Of a stretch of 64,000 bases of DNA, positions 17,803 to 27,205 are shown piece after piece. The notes beneath the pieces are model-generated. The model worked only from the letters and a program-made list of their open reading frames with translations, searched no databases and was not told the origin of the DNA. A program made the position numbers and the translations under genes. The stretch is from Burkholderiaceae bacterium (GTDB lineage Bacteria; Pseudomonadota; Gammaproteobacteria; Burkholderiales; Burkholderiaceae_C). The stretch spans positions 124,001 through 188,000 of the forward strand of contig JACKLO010000008.1 in NCBI GenBank assembly GCA_024235915.1. Reading direction: 5' to 3'. Numbering within the stretch: position 1 is the first letter of the stretch; the number at the start of each line of letters is the position of its first letter.

Positions 17803-18945
17803 ATGGATGCAGACAACTCTCCCGCCCGCCAGGCCGCGCCGGCCCAGGGCGGCACGGTCGAGCCCGCCAACCGTGCGCCGGTAGCCATCGCGAAGTTCCA
17901 GACACCGGAGCCGGAACCCGGCGAACGCTACGAGCTGCGAGACCCCTTCGCCGAGGTGACCTACCGCGCGACCTCCTTCCCCGAGATGGTCGCCAAGGCG
18001 GATCAGCTGGGCAGCACGCGATTCGTCGCCGTGGCCGAAGACGGCAATCGCACCCCGATCCAGAAGGTCGACGGCGCGTGGCAACGCGGGGAGCAGCGTC
18101 CAGCGCCGCCCGAGCGCCCGCTGGATCCGGGTCCGGCGCGGGACGAGGTGCCCGAGGCGGCGAGCAATTCCCCGACGCGCGGCACCAGCAAGGCCCCGGC
18201 GCAGCCTGAACAGGTCGACGTCAAGGCCGTCGCGAAGATCGACGCCCAGGCGGAACGGGCCGCACTCGTCTCGCGCCTCGAAACCTCGCTGATGGAGCGC
18301 TACATCATCAAGCGCGCACCGGTGACGATGGGCGACGTCACCATCGGCCGCACCGAGTACCGTTTCCGCGGCGACACCTCGCGCGTGGCCTTCACCGAGT
18401 CGACCTTCCGCCTGGCCACCGACACCAACAGCCCCTCGGTCGCCCGCTCGATGGTCGACGTGGCCGAGGCGCGCAACTGGAAGGCGCTGCGCGTCTCGGG
18501 CAACGAGGACTACAAGCGCATGGTGTGGCTCGAGGCCTCGGTGCGCGGGGTGAAGACGCTGGGCTACGAGCCGAACCCTGGTGACCTGGAAGTGCTGAAG
18601 CGCGAGCGCGAGGCGCGCCAGGTCAACCGCATCGAACCGGCCCGGGATGCGACCGGCGGTGCTGCCGTAGCGCCAGCCGAGAAGACATCCTCCCGCGGCG
18701 GCGGTGGCCGCAAGGCCGTGCTCGCCGCCATCGAGGCGGTGCTCGTCGCCAAGAAGGTGCCCGAGAAGCAGCGTGCCGTCGTGATGGCCGCCGCGACTGA
18801 GAAGCTGGCCCAGCGCATCCGCGACGGCCAGGTGCCCAAGGTGAAGGTCTACGACAAGGCCGCGCCGTCGCAGCGCCCTGTCGTCGTCCCCGCGCCCGAG
18901 ATGCAGCGCGCGCGCGACCGCGCCGCGCCGGCACCCGTGCGGTGA
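17803..18945 (+). CDS. LPD7-domain transfer-associated protein
   Basis: A 380-residue hydrophilic protein. Residues about 165-260 match the large polyvalent-protein-associated domain LPD7 (YRFRGDTSRVAFTE, VARSMVDVAEARNWKALRVSG, MVWLEASVRGVKTLGYEP). That domain is normally found at the C-terminus of plasmid relaxases and primases. Here it is a stand-alone gene with a disordered N-terminus and a basic C-terminal helix. Its place between the T4SS genes and DUF1173 suggests a role in DNA processing or establishment; the molecular function is unknown. Confidence 0.75.
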   Translation: MDADNSPARQAAPAQGGTVEPANRAPVAIAKFQTPEPEPGERYELRDPFAEVTYRATSFPEMVAKADQLGSTRFVAVAEDGNRTPIQKVDGAWQRGEQRPAPPERPLDPGPARDEVPEAASNSPTRGTSKAPAQPEQVDVKAVAKIDAQAERAALVSRLETSLMERYIIKRAPVTMGDVTIGRTEYRFRGDTSRVAFTESTFRLATDTNSPSVARSMVDVAEARNWKALRVSGNEDYKRMVWLEASVRGVKTLGYEPNPGDLEVLKREREARQVNRIEPARDATGGAAVAPAEKTSSRGGGGRKAVLAAIEAVLVAKKVPEKQRAVVMAAATEKLAQRIRDGQVPKVKVYDKAAPSQRPVVVPAPEMQRARDRAAPAPVR

Positions 18946-18955
18946 GGTCACGCCC

Positions 18956-20266
18956 GTGGAGACTTCGGCCCAGGGCATCACGGCACCGGCTGCGGTCTAC
19001 GAGATCGCAGGCCGGCGGTTCGAGGTCGGGGCGCGAGGGTTCGCAGATGCCGTCGCGGGTGCGCACGCGGCCCACCAACGCCCCCGCTGCATGTGCCTGG
19101 TCGAAGGCGTCGAGATGTATGTGGCGCGCCTCGGCGAGGGCTACATCGTCAAGCGCATGCCCGACACGGGAAGCCACCACGCGCCCGACTGCCCGTCCTA
19201 CGAGCCGCCGGCCGAGTTCTCCGGCCTGGGGCAGGTGATGGGCAGCGCGATCACCGAAAACCCGGCGACCGGCGAGACGACGCTGAGGCTGGACTTCCCG
19301 CTGACAAAGATGCCGGGCCGGTCCACGATCCCTCCCACTGGTGGCGAGGGCAACAGCCTTTCCTCCACCGGCACCAAGCTCTCGCTGCGCGGCCTGCTCC
19401 ACTACCTGTGGGACCAAGCCGAACTGACTCGCTGGCATCCCGGCTTCGCCGGAAAGCGAACCTGGGCCACAGTGCGCAGGCACCTGCTTCGCGCAGCCCA
19501 GCACAAGCTCGCCCGTGGCGACGCACTGAGCGCTCGGCTCTACGTGCCGGAACCGTTCTCGATCGAAGAGCGCGACGCAATCAATGCCCGCCGCCTGGCG
19601 CAGTGGCAAACCGCCGTGCCTGCCCCCGGGAAGGCGCAGCAGCTGATGGTGCTGATCTGCGAGGTCAAGGAGATCATGCCCGCGCGCTACGGCTTCAAGG
19701 CGGTGGTCAAACACATGCCCGACCAGTCCTTCGCCATCGACGAACAGCTGTACCGGCGGCTCTGCCGGCGCTTCGAGCCCGAGTTGGCGCTCTGGGGTGC
19801 CAGCGACGACATCCACATGGTGATGATCGCTACCTTCGGCGTGAGCAGTGCTGGCGTTCCGGTGATCCATGAGTCGTCGCTCATGCCGGCAACAGCACAG
19901 TGGTTGCCGATCGAGAACTCTTATGAGCGCCACCTAGTCGGGCAGCTCGTGGCAGACGGGCGAAGCTTTATCAAGGGAATGCGCTACGACCTCCAAGTTG
20001 ATCGGGGCCTTGCTACGGCCGTGCTGACAGATTCAGGCGACGCCGTAGCGGCGATGTTCATCGTGCTGGCCGAGGAAGGGGGACTACCGAAGGTCGAGGC
20101 TGTTGCCAATGCGGTCGAGATGGGTGCAGTGGCGGCTTGGATGTGGCGCCCTAGGGCAGAACCAATGCCACCGTTCCCGCCGATGCAGCGCGCCCACTTA
20201 TCCATGCAGTCGCGAGTAGACCGAGCCGCTGCGGTCGCCAACGACGTGCGCTGCCTTAGCCCGTAG
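18956..20266 (+). CDS. DUF1173 family protein
   Basis: A 436-residue protein matching the DUF1173 family of conjugative elements: a Cys/His cluster (CMCLVEGVEMYVARL, HHAPDCPSYEPP, residues about 45-85) that looks metal-binding, then AEFSGLGQVMG, then LSLRGLLHYLWDQAELTRWHPGF. It starts with GTG 10 bp after the LPD7 gene. The function is not established; family members travel with type IV transfer genes on IncP-like plasmids and ICEs. It is the last plus-strand gene of the transfer run and converges on the defence block. Confidence 0.8.
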   Translation: METSAQGITAPAAVYEIAGRRFEVGARGFADAVAGAHAAHQRPRCMCLVEGVEMYVARLGEGYIVKRMPDTGSHHAPDCPSYEPPAEFSGLGQVMGSAITENPATGETTLRLDFPLTKMPGRSTIPPTGGEGNSLSSTGTKLSLRGLLHYLWDQAELTRWHPGFAGKRTWATVRRHLLRAAQHKLARGDALSARLYVPEPFSIEERDAINARRLAQWQTAVPAPGKAQQLMVLICEVKEIMPARYGFKAVVKHMPDQSFAIDEQLYRRLCRRFEPELALWGASDDIHMVMIATFGVSSAGVPVIHESSLMPATAQWLPIENSYERHLVGQLVADGRSFIKGMRYDLQVDRGLATAVLTDSGDAVAAMFIVLAEEGGLPKVEAVANAVEMGAVAAWMWRPRAEPMPPFPPMQRAHLSMQSRVDRAAAVANDVRCLSP

Positions 20267-20431
20267 ACCATGAGGACCAGCGACAGTCAGAACTCGGACA
20301 TTCGTGCGAAGTGTCCCGACGTTCCTAGTGTGCCTTGAACGGATGCACGATGTGCAGCCCGCCAGGTAGTAGTCATATCTTTCGGAGCGACTACTTGCGC
20401 GACTCTGCGCTGCCGGGTGTGTCCGTTGCGT

Positions 20432-22234
20432 CTACTGGGTCCATCGGGTGAGAACCGGCTCCACCGCTGCCGCATCGTTGGGTGCGTGAGCCCATCCGCC
20501 TGCAAAGCTGATGTCATTCGAGTTAGGAAGCTGCTCGGCGACAAGCTCACGAATCCGGATGCGGGCCGGCAACGCTGCCGCCTCGCCGACAAACACAGCT
20601 TCCCGGCGGCCAAGAGCAGACAGCATCTTCGTGATGCCAGCGAGGCTGTCCGGCAAAAACCGGCGCACGTGGTCCTGGTCCGACCCATTCGTCAGTCGAA
20701 GAATGACCCAAGAATTGCACTGCGAAAGAACGGTGCTTTCTACATCCGAGGGGCGCTGCGAGACCAACATAAGGCCCAAGCCGTACTTGCGTCCTTCTTT
20801 CGCGATTCGCCTCACAGCTTCTTGAGCTTCCTTGTACTGCGCTTCCCCTCGGTCGGGCACATAGCGGTGGGCTTCCTCACACACGAGCATGATTGGGTCC
20901 TTCTCCCTCTCCTCCCTTGTCTGCCAAACCTTGAAGTTGAATAGCAGGCGGCAGATGAGGGCGGTCAGTGTTCCCGCTACTTCGTTGGGAGCGCCGGAGA
21001 TGTCAACGACCTTGACGGTTGCCCCGCCACCTGAAGGCCCAGTGAGCTGGAGAACCGACTGCGACAACGTATTGGCAGGATCGTCCCTCATCAGAAACTG
21101 CAGCCGTGGATCGGTGCGCAGTACGTTCAGCTTGTCGAGGATCGAATCATGGGACTTGCGGTCAGTAGCCGACAACAGATCAGTCTTCGCTGGCTTCCGG
21201 CCCTGAACCATGTCTATATGGCGCTCGAACTCGTCCAGCGAGAACCGGATCGGCTTGTCGCGATCAAACGCACTGATGTCGGCTTGAGTCTTCCCCGCAC
21301 AGAGCGTCTCGGACAAGTCGCCTACCGCGTTGTCAGGCACCGGCCCGACAATGCCCGCTGAGACCATCCTGGCATGCTTCAGTGCCTTGTAGACGATGTT
21401 GTTCTGCGAAGTCGCCTCGGCTTCCGTCTTACCTATGATGAGTGCGCGCAACTCATCGCCTGACATCAACCAATATGGCAAGCGCAGTTCGGTGCCGGCT
21501 GCGTCGTGCGCGGCTGAGGCGTAAGCGCGCAACACTTGGCACCGTGCCTTGAATGCGGCGCCGTACTCACCGTGGGGATCGATTACGACGATCCGTGGAC
21601 GGATTGAATCGTCGGTGCCGGCCTTCTTGTGGTCCAGCATCGCATGTATCAGCGCCGCAACCGTACCGGACTTACCTGACCCAGTTGAGCCGAGCACGGC
21701 GCAGTGTTGGCCGGCGAGTTTGTCAATGTTCGCCCGACACGTCGCGCCGTTGCTGCCGACGTAGGTGCCGATCGCTACCAGTGGTGAAACGCCATTGTGA
21801 TGCTGGGCCTGCTCCGCGGCCGCAAAAAGCGCATCCAACTCTTCAGCCGTCGTTAGGTAGACACCCTGCAGTGGTAGGGGATACAGCTCAACGCCACGCG
21901 AGATCGATAGGCCTTCGGTCGCTCCCCGCCAAACGCCCTGCGCGAACAAGTCTGCCTCAAGGATTCGGGAATCATCACCTGGAGCAATGCGGGCCGCGCC
22001 TTCCTCAATGGCCAGTTCCGATCGCATGCGCAACAAGCGGACGTACGCAAAGAGGAGCCTGCGGCCGTAATGCACCTTAACGATGCTTCCGAGTTGCCCG
22101 ATTGGATAAACCCGCCCGTCAACTATGCGAGTCAGCTCGGAAAGTTCCGCCCCGAGTTCGACTCGAATGCACTCACCAGATACCTCAATTATCTTCCCGA
22201 TACGCAGGTCCTGGCGTTCGTCGAACTGGCTCAT
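20432..22234 (-). CDS. HerA-type hexameric ATPase/helicase of a SIR2-HerA defence pair
   Basis: A 600-residue protein from the ATG at 22234, which overlaps the SIR2 gene stop; the frame open to 22285 is upstream read-through. The N-terminal HAS-barrel-like domain (about residues 8-90) is followed by Walker A GSTGSGKSGT near 180, VVIDPHGEY near 215, and Walker B LVCEEAHRYVPD with LMLVSQRPSDVESTVLSQC near 460-510. The latter motifs are typical of the FtsK-HerA superfamily. With the upstream SIR2 gene it forms the SIR2-HerA antiphage module, in which the complex depletes NAD+ and/or cuts DNA on infection. By eye this gene is less GC-rich than the T4SS genes. Confidence 0.9.
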   Translation of the reverse strand: MSQFDERQDLRIGKIIEVSGECIRVELGAELSELTRIVDGRVYPIGQLGSIVKVHYGRRLLFAYVRLLRMRSELAIEEGAARIAPGDDSRILEADLFAQGVWRGATEGLSISRGVELYPLPLQGVYLTTAEELDALFAAAEQAQHHNGVSPLVAIGTYVGSNGATCRANIDKLAGQHCAVLGSTGSGKSGTVAALIHAMLDHKKAGTDDSIRPRIVVIDPHGEYGAAFKARCQVLRAYASAAHDAAGTELRLPYWLMSGDELRALIIGKTEAEATSQNNIVYKALKHARMVSAGIVGPVPDNAVGDLSETLCAGKTQADISAFDRDKPIRFSLDEFERHIDMVQGRKPAKTDLLSATDRKSHDSILDKLNVLRTDPRLQFLMRDDPANTLSQSVLQLTGPSGGGATVKVVDISGAPNEVAGTLTALICRLLFNFKVWQTREEREKDPIMLVCEEAHRYVPDRGEAQYKEAQEAVRRIAKEGRKYGLGLMLVSQRPSDVESTVLSQCNSWVILRLTNGSDQDHVRRFLPDSLAGITKMLSALGRREAVFVGEAAALPARIRIRELVAEQLPNSNDISFAGGWAHAPNDAAAVEPVLTRWTQ

Positions 22235-23400
22235 GCGGCACTCCCTGTCCGAAGGAAACCGGAGAGACCAGCGAAGCTCCACCACTTCAGCTCGCCTCCG
22301 CCCAGCGGGCTAAAGCGGGCACCACCCGCGTAGAGAGCCTGGTCAGACGCCGCATAGACGCGATTGCAGAAAGCAGTACCCGTCATCCAGGCGCGAAGCC
22401 GTTCCGGCAGCATTGTCGCGCCCGGTGGCCCGATTTCGCGCACGAACGCAATTACGTTCGTCTTGTTGCCGTCGCGCTTGAGCGCTTCCTCAATCTCAAG
22501 GTTGATGTGCTCGTCGCCGAAGCTGTAGCCGACTATGCAGAGCACATGGCTCTCTGTAGACGCGAGGAGTCGCCGGAACGCTGCAAAAAGCTCCGCGAAG
22601 GGGTCTCGCTGCGTCTCAACGTACTTTGTTGCCTGCGGGTAGATAAGAGTGTCCTCCAGACGAGACAGGTAACTCGTGCCGTATCTCGCCCGAACTAGAG
22701 TCCCGTCCGCCGCCCGCAACCAGTCGACCGAGCCGTGGAGCTTGATAACCTGGTGACAGCGCGGTGGGAGCTTTGCGATCTCTTCCTCCCGATGTCCCGT
22801 CCAAAAGCCGATACCGCCAGCAGAGAAGCCGTCGACGACGCGTCGTCTTGCAAGCGACAAGGCATCTTCGACTAGTGTGTCGTAGTTTGTGGTGGTGAAT
22901 ACAACTCGCGACCTTGACTCGAGGTTCGCGCGCCCTGCGAAGAGGGCGTCCATGAATGCAGAGTGATGCGCGACATCGACGATGGGGTGCTGCAGCGTGC
23001 CAGTTTCTTCTGCAGACGCCCCCACAGCAGCTCGATAACCATATCGGATCGTCTCGGCGATGCGACGGATGATCTCTGCATGCAATCCCTTCAGCTGGAC
23101 GACGGAAAACGCGCTCGCGCCAACAGCCGCCTGCCCGCTGTTGCTTCGAGAGGCAATCGCGATCAGGTCGGCAAGGTGACTAAGCACATGCTCAATGTGC
23201 GCGGTTCCAGGAAGCTCGCCTCGGATGGAAGCGAGCGGGACATCGTGAGGCGCAGCTACAAGGCTGCAAACCCTGCTCGTCAGCTGAAGCATCAGAGGAA
23301 TCTTGGCGTCATAGCTTGCGCCAGCCCCCAGGAGCCATACCTGCATACCCGCTTCGAGCAGCTTCGACAGTTCTTCGAGCGCTTCGTCAAAGTCCTTCAA
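22231..23400 (-). CDS. SIR2-family NADase of a SIR2-HerA defence pair
   Basis: A 389-residue protein. I choose a TTG start at 23400 because AGGAGG lies 6 bp upstream (23408-23413); a GTG at 23415 would put that site inside the gene. SIR2 motifs seen are VWLLGAGASYD near residue 25 (NAD loop), FTTTNYDTLVEDAL near 175 and VIKLHGSVDWL near 218 with the catalytic His, then IVGYSFGDEHIN near 305. In this family the enzyme hydrolyses NAD+ to cause abortive infection. The stop overlaps the HerA start. It is separated from the GIY-YIG gene upstream by about 440 bp, so it probably has its own promoter. Confidence 0.9.
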   Translation of the reverse strand: MKDFDEALEELSKLLEAGMQVWLLGAGASYDAKIPLMLQLTSRVCSLVAAPHDVPLASIRGELPGTAHIEHVLSHLADLIAIASRSNSGQAAVGASAFSVVQLKGLHAEIIRRIAETIRYGYRAAVGASAEETGTLQHPIVDVAHHSAFMDALFAGRANLESRSRVVFTTTNYDTLVEDALSLARRRVVDGFSAGGIGFWTGHREEEIAKLPPRCHQVIKLHGSVDWLRAADGTLVRARYGTSYLSRLEDTLIYPQATKYVETQRDPFAELFAAFRRLLASTESHVLCIVGYSFGDEHINLEIEEALKRDGNKTNVIAFVREIGPPGATMLPERLRAWMTGTAFCNRVYAASDQALYAGGARFSPLGGGELKWWSFAGLSGFLRTGSAA

Positions 23401-23841
23401 GTCGTGCCTCCTCACCCTTTTGCGATCAACGGACCTTCAGCACAGCTGTTATGAAGTGTCCTCGTCTGCGCCTCATCTTCAGCATCAGGTACGGCGCAAC
23501 AACTTGCGGTGCGAGTCTACAAGTGCCTCCTCGTACGCACGGCCGGCGTTGCACCTCCAGCCATCGGCAGTCAGCCGCCGCAATGCCCAGTCGCTCCGGC
23601 CGTCGGTAGTTCTGAAGTGCCCGCCGATATTCGAGCGGACGGCCCCGGGGGATTACCGAGCAACGGCACGGGGCTAGTACCTTAGGTAGCCACAGCAAAG
23701 GCGTATGACCGCAACCGCTGCATCGCTCAAGCCCCGGCCCGGTATCCCTGGTAACCGACAACACAGCGACGGAGTTCACCCATGGTCCATGGGCGTCGCC
23801 GGCGGACCCAGGCCTTCGGACAGCATCTCGCCCACGTGCGC
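23401..23841. other. Gene-free gap within the defence block
   Basis: About 440 bp between the GIY-YIG gene and the SIR2 gene, both on the minus strand. No protein-like frame is apparent. It should hold the SIR2-HerA promoter, but I could not pick out convincing -35/-10 boxes. The base composition resembles the lower-GC SIR2-HerA genes on one side and the GC-rich cassette on the other, so a module junction probably lies here. Confidence 0.5.
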
Positions 23842-25062
23842 TCAGGCGTCCATCGCGCCGCTTACTAGCCTCGCCGACCCCGGGTCATACACAAACTGCG
23901 TGATCGAGCCGTCCCGAATGCGCTGAACCGCCTCGTCGATCACCTGTAGCGGCACGACAAACCACTCCCTCGGCTTCACCGGCTTGCCGAAGCGGTCTTC
24001 GATTGCCAGGTCCAGCTGTACCGCACCGAACAGCCGATGGAAGATGTTCTCCATCTTGGTTCGGTTGAGGTTGTGCAGCTTGTACTCCGCCACGATCTCG
24101 ACTGGCGCCAGCAGGTAGGTCGCCTGGTTCTCAGCGTCGGCGATGCGGGTCGCGACCTTTCCCCCCGTCACGCCGATCTTGTGGATCAGAGTGCGGTGCT
24201 CGGAAACGAACGGGTGCTTGGAGTGGCTGCGCAGCACGTAGATCGTGCCGGTCTCGATGTCATCCGGCTCGGCGGTGTCGCCGAACTGCGGCCCGTGCTG
24301 CGTCGTGAACAGGGGGCCGGCATCGGGCTCGCTCAGCCGCCGGCCGTTGCCGTCCTGCGTCAGCGCCTTCTGCAGAGAGCGCATCAGCAGATTGCTCTCG
24401 GTCCCGTTGCCGTAGATGAGCCGCAGCCGCGCATCGGGTTGTCGGCTGCTGGTCTCGAACTCTTCGCCCTTTTCTGCGACGAAGGCGAACTGGCCGCCGA
24501 CGATAAAGAAGTTGCCCTGCTCGACGCTGGCTTCTCCCTTGAACGGGATGGCCTTGCGCACGCCATCCTTGAGCTCACGCTCCAAGCGCTCGAACAGTGG
24601 CTGAAACGTCTCGAAGTCCTCGCACGGTGTGCGCTCGGCAATCTCTTCCGCGGCCTGGCGCTCCGCGAGCGGGCGCACATGCCGCAGTACCGTGATGTCG
24701 GAGGGGTCGGCTGGATCGCTGGCAACACCCAGCTCTGCCAGCAAGGCGTCCTCGTCCAGTTCATCCGGGTTCGATGGTGTCGATGGCGCCTCTGCGAGCA
24801 ACCGAGGCTTGTCCATCTCGGCCAGCAAGGCGCGAGCTTCTGGAAGCTTCCGCAGCTGATCCAGCCGTACGGCGTACAGCCGCTCGAAGATGTCACGCCC
24901 TTCGCCGTGCTGCGGCACGCGCTTGTGTGCGTCGTAGAACCGAAGAATGTCCTCGAAGCCCGCGATGATGCGTTCTTCGCGCGGCGTGCGCCCCCCGGCC
25001 TTGATAGGCGCAAGCTCGACGCCCAAGGCCTCCAACAGTTCGTCGTCGTCCAGGTCAGCCAT
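23842..25062 (-). CDS. GIY-YIG-type nuclease protein of a defence cassette
   Basis: A 406-residue protein from the ATG at 25062, which overlaps the helicase end by 8 bp. The N-terminal 120 residues are acidic and helical. The C-terminal part carries a T5orf172/GIY-YIG-like nuclease domain: GTIYVLRSHS near 290, HKIGVTGG about 20 residues later, RIADAENQATYLL, then KMENIFHRLFG with the catalytic-type Glu. It is the last of four coupled genes (methyltransferase, YhcG, helicase, this one). A cutting role against incoming DNA is likely by analogy; the target is unknown. Confidence 0.8.
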   Translation of the reverse strand: MADLDDDELLEALGVELAPIKAGGRTPREERIIAGFEDILRFYDAHKRVPQHGEGRDIFERLYAVRLDQLRKLPEARALLAEMDKPRLLAEAPSTPSNPDELDEDALLAELGVASDPADPSDITVLRHVRPLAERQAAEEIAERTPCEDFETFQPLFERLERELKDGVRKAIPFKGEASVEQGNFFIVGGQFAFVAEKGEEFETSSRQPDARLRLIYGNGTESNLLMRSLQKALTQDGNGRRLSEPDAGPLFTTQHGPQFGDTAEPDDIETGTIYVLRSHSKHPFVSEHRTLIHKIGVTGGKVATRIADAENQATYLLAPVEIVAEYKLHNLNRTKMENIFHRLFGAVQLDLAIEDRFGKPVKPREWFVVPLQVIDEAVQRIRDGSITQFVYDPGSARLVSGAMDA

Positions 25063-27205
25063 TTCCCGCGCCCCCCTGTGCCTGGGCAGCCTTGACTTGG
25101 GCGCGATAGCGCGCAAAGGCCACCACGCCCTCGGCCATCCGCTTCTCCCAGGCGTCGGCTGAGTTGATGTCGGGCACGCGGCCGCGCTCGGTCTTGAACT
25201 GCAGCGCGCGCTTCGCCAGCTCGCGCGCATCGTCTTCGGTGATCTTGATGTTCTTGCCGGCGATGCTGGCCTGAATCTGGCGCAGGGACTTTTCGTCCAT
25301 GGTCTTGGCCAGCACCGCGTAGGCCGCCTCGAACGGGTTGATGCGGTCGATGAGGTCGATGTCCAGGTCGCGCACGTTGATGAACTTGCGTACACCGTCG
25401 ATCAGGTCGGTGTTGCCCTTCGCCGCCGTGCCGGCCTCGTCGCCGCCGGAGGTTGAGGTCGGCGGCTGCGCCGGGTCGGGTGTGTCGAAGGTGTCCAGCG
25501 CCAGCTTCGCCTGTTGCGTGATGTTGATGACGGCGATGGCGTGCTGACGCACCGCTTCCTGGTCGGCCTCGCTCAACTCCGGGTAGCGCTCGCGCACGAT
25601 CTTGCCCAGGCGCTCGATCGTCAGCTCCTCGGGGATCGTGTTCTCCTTGTCGAGCGTGCCGCGCTCGAGTGCCGGCTTGTCCTGGATGAAGGCCGCAATG
25701 ACCTCGTTCAGGTCTTCCTTGCAGATGCGCTGGCCTTCCTTGCTCTTGGGCTTGGCCAGGCCGTTGATCTCGATGTGGACCTCGCCGGTCTCCTTGTTCA
25801 CGCCCAGGTTCTTGCCGCCGTCCACGTAGCCATCGGGGCCGTAGTCGAAGCCTTCCTGCGCGCCGGCGTTGCGCGGCGTGAACTCGTAGCGTGGGGCCAG
25901 CACCTGTTCCATCAGCAGGCTGGCCGAGATCGCCTTGAGCATGTCGTTCACGGCTTCCGCAACCGCGGACTGCTCCGCCGTGGGCTCGGCGATCAGGTTG
26001 GTGAAGCGCGCGCGCTCCTTGCCCTGGGCATCGCGCGTGGCGCGGCCGATGATCTGCACCACCTCGGTCAGGCTGCTGCGGTAGCCGATGGTCAGGGCGT
26101 GCTCGCACCAGATCCAGTCGAAGCCTTCCTTGGCCATGCCCAGCGCGATGATGATGTCCACGTGGTCGCGGTCATCCTTGTGCGCTGGATCCTTCAGCGC
26201 GGCCAGCACGCGCGAGCGTTTGGCTGCGTCGCTGTCGTCCACCAGGTCGGCCACCTTCAAGGTGCGGCCGTCCCTGGCCTGGATCAAATGGAAGCCGGTC
26301 GCCTCGTCGATGCCCTTCCAGTCGCCCAGCGCATGCATGATCTCGTTGACCTCGCGCTCCTTGTCTTTCAGGCTTTCGCGCGAGTTGACGCTGGGAATGT
26401 GGACGATGGTTTTCAGCGCCGGGTCCAGCACCTTGGCCACGGCGTCGACGTACCGGCCGGTGTAGAAGAAGTAGCCGATGTCGAGCGACTTCAACCACCG
26501 GTAGCCGTTGAGCTGTTCGTAGTAGGTGTAGGTGACAGTCTCGAACCTGCCCTCGTCGCTGGGCGCCAGCACGGCTTCGCTGTCGCCGCGGAAGTAGGAA
26601 CCCGTCATCGCGACCACGTGCACCTTGTCGCGGGCGATGAAGGCGCCGAGCTGGCTACCGAGCTTGTTGTCGGGGTTGGCCGAGACGTGGTGGAACTCGT
26701 CGATGGCGATCAGCCGGTTGTCGAAGGCCTGGATACCCAGTTCCTCCACCGCGAAGCGGAAGGTCGCGTGGGTGCAGACCAGCACCTTGTCGCCGCTGGC
26801 CAAGAACTTCTTGACAGCCTCGACCTTGGACCTGGCGACGCGCGGCTCGTCGATGCCGGGTGCATTGCACAGGTTCCACTGCGGCGCGACCTGCCAGTCC
26901 CAGTAGAAGCCGTGCTGCGTCAGCGCTTCATCGGCAAAGCTGCCACCGATCGACCGCTCTGGCACCACCACGATGGCCTGCTGCAGCCCCTGGTTGTTCA
27001 GCTTGTCCAGCGCAATGAACATCAGCGCCCGGCTCTTGCCCGACGCCGGCGGGCTCTTGATGAGCAGGTACTGCTCGCCACGCCTGGCGTAGGCGCGCTC
27101 CTGCATCGTGCGCATGCCCAGCTCGTTGGCCTTGGCGGACGCGCCCGTGCGCGCCGTGGTGATGGAGACCGACGGCACGGTGCGGGTGTTGATCGGATTC
27201 GTCAC
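25055..27205 (-). CDS. SF2 DEAD/DEAH-type helicase of a defence cassette
   Basis: A 716-residue superfamily-2 helicase. Motif I is SPPASGKSRAL (about residues 51-61), motif II is IAIDEFHHV near 167 (DEFH rather than DEAD), motif III-like is AMTGSYFRG, and motif VI is QIIGRATRD near 403. The C-terminal 300 residues are Glu/Lys-rich with no recognised domain. It overlaps both neighbours by 4-8 bp. The layout resembles the translocase parts of restriction systems but lacks a fused nuclease or HsdR domain; nuclease activity would come from the YhcG and GIY-YIG neighbours. Confidence 0.88.
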   Translation of the reverse strand: MTNPINTRTVPSVSITTARTGASAKANELGMRTMQERAYARRGEQYLLIKSPPASGKSRALMFIALDKLNNQGLQQAIVVVPERSIGGSFADEALTQHGFYWDWQVAPQWNLCNAPGIDEPRVARSKVEAVKKFLASGDKVLVCTHATFRFAVEELGIQAFDNRLIAIDEFHHVSANPDNKLGSQLGAFIARDKVHVVAMTGSYFRGDSEAVLAPSDEGRFETVTYTYYEQLNGYRWLKSLDIGYFFYTGRYVDAVAKVLDPALKTIVHIPSVNSRESLKDKEREVNEIMHALGDWKGIDEATGFHLIQARDGRTLKVADLVDDSDAAKRSRVLAALKDPAHKDDRDHVDIIIALGMAKEGFDWIWCEHALTIGYRSSLTEVVQIIGRATRDAQGKERARFTNLIAEPTAEQSAVAEAVNDMLKAISASLLMEQVLAPRYEFTPRNAGAQEGFDYGPDGYVDGGKNLGVNKETGEVHIEINGLAKPKSKEGQRICKEDLNEVIAAFIQDKPALERGTLDKENTIPEELTIERLGKIVRERYPELSEADQEAVRQHAIAVINITQQAKLALDTFDTPDPAQPPTSTSGGDEAGTAAKGNTDLIDGVRKFINVRDLDIDLIDRINPFEAAYAVLAKTMDEKSLRQIQASIAGKNIKITEDDARELAKRALQFKTERGRVPDINSADAWEKRMAEGVVAFARYRAQVKAAQAQGGAGNG

